A stretch of DNA of 8,877 bases from Hydrogenothermus sp964516095 (GTDB taxonomy: Bacteria; Aquificota; Aquificia; Aquificales; Hydrogenothermaceae). Position 1 is the first letter of the stretch. Every line of letters starts with the position of its first letter. A program made the translations under genes and the position numbers. Positions 5,722 through 8,877 of this stretch are shown piece by piece. The stretch lies in NCBI GenBank assembly GCA_964516095.1, contig CAZEYS010000048.1, forward strand, positions 1 through 8,877. The letters are read 5' to 3'. The notes under the pieces are model-generated. The model was not told where the DNA came from. It saw nothing but the letters and a program-made list of their open reading frames with translations, and searched no databases.

Positions 5722-8700
5722 TTGTATAAGTTTTTCATAAATAGACCAGTTACCACATGGATGCTGGCTTTATCATTTATAATTCTTGGAATTTATGGAT
5801 ACAAAAATATACCAATAGATAGATTTCCGGATGTAGATTTCCCATTTGTAGCTATAACGACAACTTATAAAGGTGCTTCTCCTGAGGTAATAGATGCAAA
5901 TATAACCAAAAAAATTGAAGACAGCTTATCGAGTATAAGTGGTATAGAAGCCATTGTATCTAAAAGTTATACTGGTATCTCTAGAGTGACTGTTATATTT
6001 TCCATTGATAAAAATCTGGATGTTGCAGTAAACGAGGTTAGAGATGCTATAAACAGAGTATCAAAAGTTTTGCCGGAAGAAGCAGATACTCCTGTAGTAC
6101 AAAGGATAAATACATCCCTCGCTCCAATTATGGCAGTTCTTCTTCATGGAGATGTCGATTATAAACAACTATCATACTATGCAGATAAGGTTGTTAAAAG
6201 GGAATTTGAAAGGATAAATGGTGTTGGTGGCGTAGCTTTAGGTGGATTTCAAGACCTTGTAATGTGGGTTAGATTAAATCCGGAAAAAATGAAAGTATAC
6301 AATACAACCCCTATCGAGGTTTTAAAAGCAATAAAAGACAACAATGTAGAAACCCCTTCAGGAAGAATAGATTCAAAAGATAAAGAATATGTTATAAGAG
6401 TAGTTGGAAAGGTTAAAGCGGCAAATGATATCAATAACATAATAATTAAAGAAAATGTAAAAATAAAAGATATTGGTGTCGCAAAGTTTGGTTTTGATGA
6501 ACTAAGAAGTATTGTTAGATTTAAATCATCTAAGGACAAAAAATCCCATCGAGCAATAGCATTAATTGTTTATAAACAATCTAAAACTAACACTGTTAAC
6601 GTTGCAGACAGAGTTAAAGAAAAAATTAAAGAACTTAATAAAATTCTACCTGAAGGAATGAGATTAGATATAAACTATGATGCCTCAGAGTTTATTAAGA
6701 AAAGTATAAAGGATGCTGTTCATGAGGTAATAATTGGTTCAATACTTACAGCAATAACAATATTCCTATTTTTAGGCAGTTTGAGACTAACATTTGTCCC
6801 TTTTATGGCCATACCAATATCTATATTTGCAACGATATTTTTAATGTACTTTTTTGGTTTTTCATTGAATATGATTTCACTAATGGCTATGGCTGTAGCC
6901 GTTGGTCTTGTAATAGATGATGCCATTGTTGTAATGGAAAGTATTTTTAGAAGAAAGGAAGAAGGATTAGATAATAAAAATGCTGCCATCATAGGAACAA
7001 GAGTAGTTATATTTGCAGTTTTAGCTTCAACAGCATCTTTAATTGCAATATTTTTACCTGTCCTATTTATGAAAAGTGTGATTGGTAAGTTTTTTTCTAA
7101 TTTTGCCTTTGTACTTGTTGTAGCTATTTCTGTATCTTTCATAGTATCTATGAGTTTCACTCCGTCTGTGACAGCAAGACTGCTAAAAAATAAAGTCAAA
7201 AAAAACATTTTTCAAAAAGGATATGAGAAATTTGAGTTATTATTCGATAAGTCACTCAGGTGGAGTTTAAACCATAAATTAATAGTTCTTTTTCTTGCTT
7301 TTATGACTGTAGTTGCAGGTTTTAGTCTAAATAAATATGTTAAAAAAGAGTTCTTACCATTGGTAGATGAAGGAAGATTTATAATAAGATTTGAAACTCC
7401 AACAGGTTCATCTTTTGAATTTACAAACAAAAAAGCAAAAGAAATAGAAAAAATACTTCAGAGTAATCCTTATATATTAAGGTATGGTCTTGCTTTAGGA
7501 GAGGGAATTGTTGGAAGGCCTGAAGTAAATGGGGGTATGTTTTTTGTTACTCTTATAGACAGATCAAAAAGACCCCATCAAAAAGTAATAATGTCTCAGT
7601 TAAGAAAAGAGTTTTCTAAGTTAAAAGACGTAAAAGCAATAATAGACCTTCCATCTGCTGTAGGAGCAAGAATGGGTAGATCTGCTGATATTATGTATAT
7701 AATTAAAGGTCCAGACATAAAAAAATTATCACAAATAGCCGGTCAAATAGTAGAAAAATTACAGCAGTTAAAGGGATTTGTAGATGTTGATACAGATATA
7801 AGAATTTCAAAACCAGAAATAGAAGTTTTAATAGACAGAGAAAAGGCTCAAAAAGATGGAGTTTCTATAAAAGAAATATCTCAGACTGTGCAGATGCTAT
7901 TTTCGAAATACACTGCAGGAACTTTTGATAAAGGTTCTGAAAGTTATAACATTTATATGAAAATAGAAAAAAGATATACCAGATTTTTTGATAGTCTAAA
8001 GAGAGTATATATTCGCACAAGGTCAGGAAATTTAGTTTCTTTAGCCAATTATATAAAACTAAAACCTAAAGCAAGCTATAATGTTATAAACCGTTATAAT
8101 AGACAGTACGCAGCAACCATATATGCAAATTTAGAAGGCATCTCTACTGGAGAGGCTATAAAGAAAGTTGAAGACATAATAAAGAAAACACTACCTGACA
8201 AATATACTTATGAAATAGGCGGTCAGACCAAAGAGTTTAAACGTTCATTTATATATTTAAAGACAGCACTTCTCGTTTCTATAGTAGTTGTATATATGAT
8301 ACTGGCTTCTCTATTTGAAAGTTTATTACATCCTATAGCTATACTGCTTATGCTTCCATTTGCCATATTTGGTATTTTTGGATTCATACTAATAACCCAT
8401 ACAACCTTAAATGTTGCTTCCTATTTTGGGATAATTCTTCTGGTAGGTTTAATAACAAGAGATGCAGTTTTATTCATAGATAGAATTATTCAGCTAAAAA
8501 ATGAAATGCCTATAAGGGAAGCAATACTTCAAGCCAGAAAAGAAAGACTAAGACCAATACTAATGACCACTTTTACAGTTATAGCGTCACTTATTCCTGT
8601 TGCCATAGGAATATCTTCAGGTTCAGAAATGAGACAACCTATGGCAGTAGCAATAATTGGTGGATTATTGACAGCTCTTCCCCTTAGCCTCTTTATTATT

Positions 8701-8760
8701 CCTATTATTTACGAAATTATCGATAAAGTCGAAAATAAAATAAAGGAAAAAATTCTCTAA
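5722..8760 (+). CDS. RND efflux pump, inner-membrane subunit (HAE1/AcrB type)
   Basis: This is a proton-driven RND pump subunit, expected to work as a trimer with the divergent adaptor and TolC-like protein. Starting at TTG 5722 it has 1012 residues, normal for the family (about 1000-1050), and begins YKFFINRPVTTWML, a typical RND opening. Transmembrane segment 1 is followed by the first porter loop (PIDRFPDVDFP), a cluster of membrane segments at about 332-485, one near 520-537, a second large loop and a final cluster at about 848-1000: the 12-segment pattern. Segment 4 has GLVIDDAIVVMES with the two proton-relay aspartates (D399, D400). Segment 10 reads GLITRDAVLFIDR, with R913-D914 where AcrB has Lys940-Asn941. 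GSEMRQPMAVAIIGG near the end is a common RND motif. The DD pair argues against the CusA metal group. Substrates cannot be told; no terminator is evident after the stop. Confidence 0.94.
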   Translation: MYKFFINRPVTTWMLALSFIILGIYGYKNIPIDRFPDVDFPFVAITTTYKGASPEVIDANITKKIEDSLSSISGIEAIVSKSYTGISRVTVIFSIDKNLDVAVNEVRDAINRVSKVLPEEADTPVVQRINTSLAPIMAVLLHGDVDYKQLSYYADKVVKREFERINGVGGVALGGFQDLVMWVRLNPEKMKVYNTTPIEVLKAIKDNNVETPSGRIDSKDKEYVIRVVGKVKAANDINNIIIKENVKIKDIGVAKFGFDELRSIVRFKSSKDKKSHRAIALIVYKQSKTNTVNVADRVKEKIKELNKILPEGMRLDINYDASEFIKKSIKDAVHEVIIGSILTAITIFLFLGSLRLTFVPFMAIPISIFATIFLMYFFGFSLNMISLMAMAVAVGLVIDDAIVVMESIFRRKEEGLDNKNAAIIGTRVVIFAVLASTASLIAIFLPVLFMKSVIGKFFSNFAFVLVVAISVSFIVSMSFTPSVTARLLKNKVKKNIFQKGYEKFELLFDKSLRWSLNHKLIVLFLAFMTVVAGFSLNKYVKKEFLPLVDEGRFIIRFETPTGSSFEFTNKKAKEIEKILQSNPYILRYGLALGEGIVGRPEVNGGMFFVTLIDRSKRPHQKVIMSQLRKEFSKLKDVKAIIDLPSAVGARMGRSADIMYIIKGPDIKKLSQIAGQIVEKLQQLKGFVDVDTDIRISKPEIEVLIDREKAQKDGVSIKEISQTVQMLFSKYTAGTFDKGSESYNIYMKIEKRYTRFFDSLKRVYIRTRSGNLVSLANYIKLKPKASYNVINRYNRQYAATIYANLEGISTGEAIKKVEDIIKKTLPDKYTYEIGGQTKEFKRSFIYLKTALLVSIVVVYMILASLFESLLHPIAILLMLPFAIFGIFGFILITHTTLNVASYFGIILLVGLITRDAVLFIDRIIQLKNEMPIREAILQARKERLRPILMTTFTVIASLIPVAIGISSGSEMRQPMAVAIIGGLLTALPLSLFIIPIIYEIIDKVENKIKEKIL

Positions 8761-8775
8761 AAAGGTTAAAAAGTA

Positions 8776-8804
8776 TTGACTTTACACATTAAATATAATA
8801 TATA
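8776..8804 (+). promoter_or_regulatory. Sigma-70 promoter before the gene at the right edge
   Basis: TTGACT (8776-8781), a 17-base spacer and TATATA (8799-8804) form a plausible housekeeping promoter, starting near 8811. The -10 overlaps a 12-bp palindrome TAATATATATTA (8796-8807). The region is so AT-rich that the exact -10 is uncertain. Read-through from the pump gene is also possible, because no terminator separates them. Confidence 0.55.
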
Positions 8805-8812
8805 TTACATAT

Positions 8813-8838
8813 TGATAAACTAATAAACTTTGATAAAC
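8813..8838 (+). repeat. Three short TRATAAAC repeats in a leader
   Basis: TGATAAAC (8813-8820), TAATAAAC (8821-8828) and TGATAAAC (8831-8838) follow each other within 26 bases, at the start of the predicted transcript and before its ribosome site. They could be operator half-sites, a leader element or chance in AT-rich DNA. Confidence 0.45.
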
Positions 8839-8863
8839 CTAAATTTGAAGGAGGGTATAAGTT

Positions 8864-8877
8864 ATGACAAAAGCAGA
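8864..8877 (+). CDS. Start of a gene reading MTKA, possibly HU-type DNA-binding protein (partial)
   Basis: Only 14 bases are present: ATG ACA AAA GCA GA, giving M-T-K-A followed by Glu or Asp. A strong ribosome site, AAGGAGG (8848-8854), lies 9 bases upstream, and a promoter is placed suitably before it, so a real gene start is likely. HU/IHF-type proteins often begin MTKAE or MTKAD, which suggests the guess, but four residues cannot establish it. Confidence 0.5.

Noticed and set aside
6249..6539. Open frame of 96 codons on the minus strand inside the RND gene
   Set aside because: It lies opposite the porter domain of a well supported gene and has no independent signals; low G+C with codon bias on the plus strand explains it.
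6720..7208. Open frame of 162 codons on the minus strand inside the RND gene
   Set aside because: It is antisense to conserved membrane segments of the pump, its Ile/Thr/Ser-rich product resembles no family I know, and no ribosome site or promoter supports it.

Overview
The window is AT-rich (roughly one third G+C by eye), with purine-rich Shine-Dalgarno sites, 4-base ATGA gene overlaps and Lys/Ile/Glu-rich proteins. Gene content and protein style suggest a thermophilic, flagellated, Gram-negative-type bacterium. The Aquificales (Hydrogenothermaceae, such as Sulfurihydrogenibium or Persephonella) are my best guess. This is inference; no marker gene fixes the taxon. There is no rRNA, tRNA, CRISPR array, insertion sequence or phage gene. 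No gene-free stretch exceeds about 125 bases.

Left block (about 1-2543, minus strand): a flagellar regulatory operon, flhF-flhG-fliA, with the start of a further unidentified gene at the window edge. FlhF (SRP-type GTPase) and FlhG (MinD-type ATPase) set flagellar position and number; FliA is the sigma-28 factor for late flagellar genes. The leader of flhF carries a near-consensus sigma-54 promoter (2469-2484). Two copies of a TGCAG-N8-CTGCA palindrome lie upstream, 116 bp apart, one between the genes and one inside acpS. They look like candidate sites for a sigma-54 activator. If so, the sequence encodes a sigma-54 to sigma-28 cascade. FlhF is unusually short and lacks room for the N domain.

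Middle block (2544-5638, minus strand): a tightly coupled operon running from a periplasmic adaptor through a TolC-like outer-membrane protein to aroK and acpS. The first two joins are ATGA overlaps, and aroK and acpS overlap by 38 bases. Two housekeeping enzymes (aromatic amino acid synthesis and acyl-carrier-protein activation) thus sit behind efflux genes.

Right block (5639-8877, plus strand): a divergently transcribed RND inner-membrane pump, which with the adaptor and TolC-like protein would form a tripartite efflux system. The 83-bp gap between adaptor and pump is built on a 13-bp perfect inverted repeat. In each arm, TTGACT is the -35 box of one gene and the opposite strand gives the AAGGAG ribosome site of the other. 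The two promoters face each other and interleave, so they should be mutually exclusive. This is the most striking non-coding structure here. The pump start should be the TTG at 5722, not the further upstream TTG at 5695. The window ends in the first codons of a gene reading MTKA, possibly an HU-type DNA-binding protein, preceded by its own promoter and a small repeat cluster.
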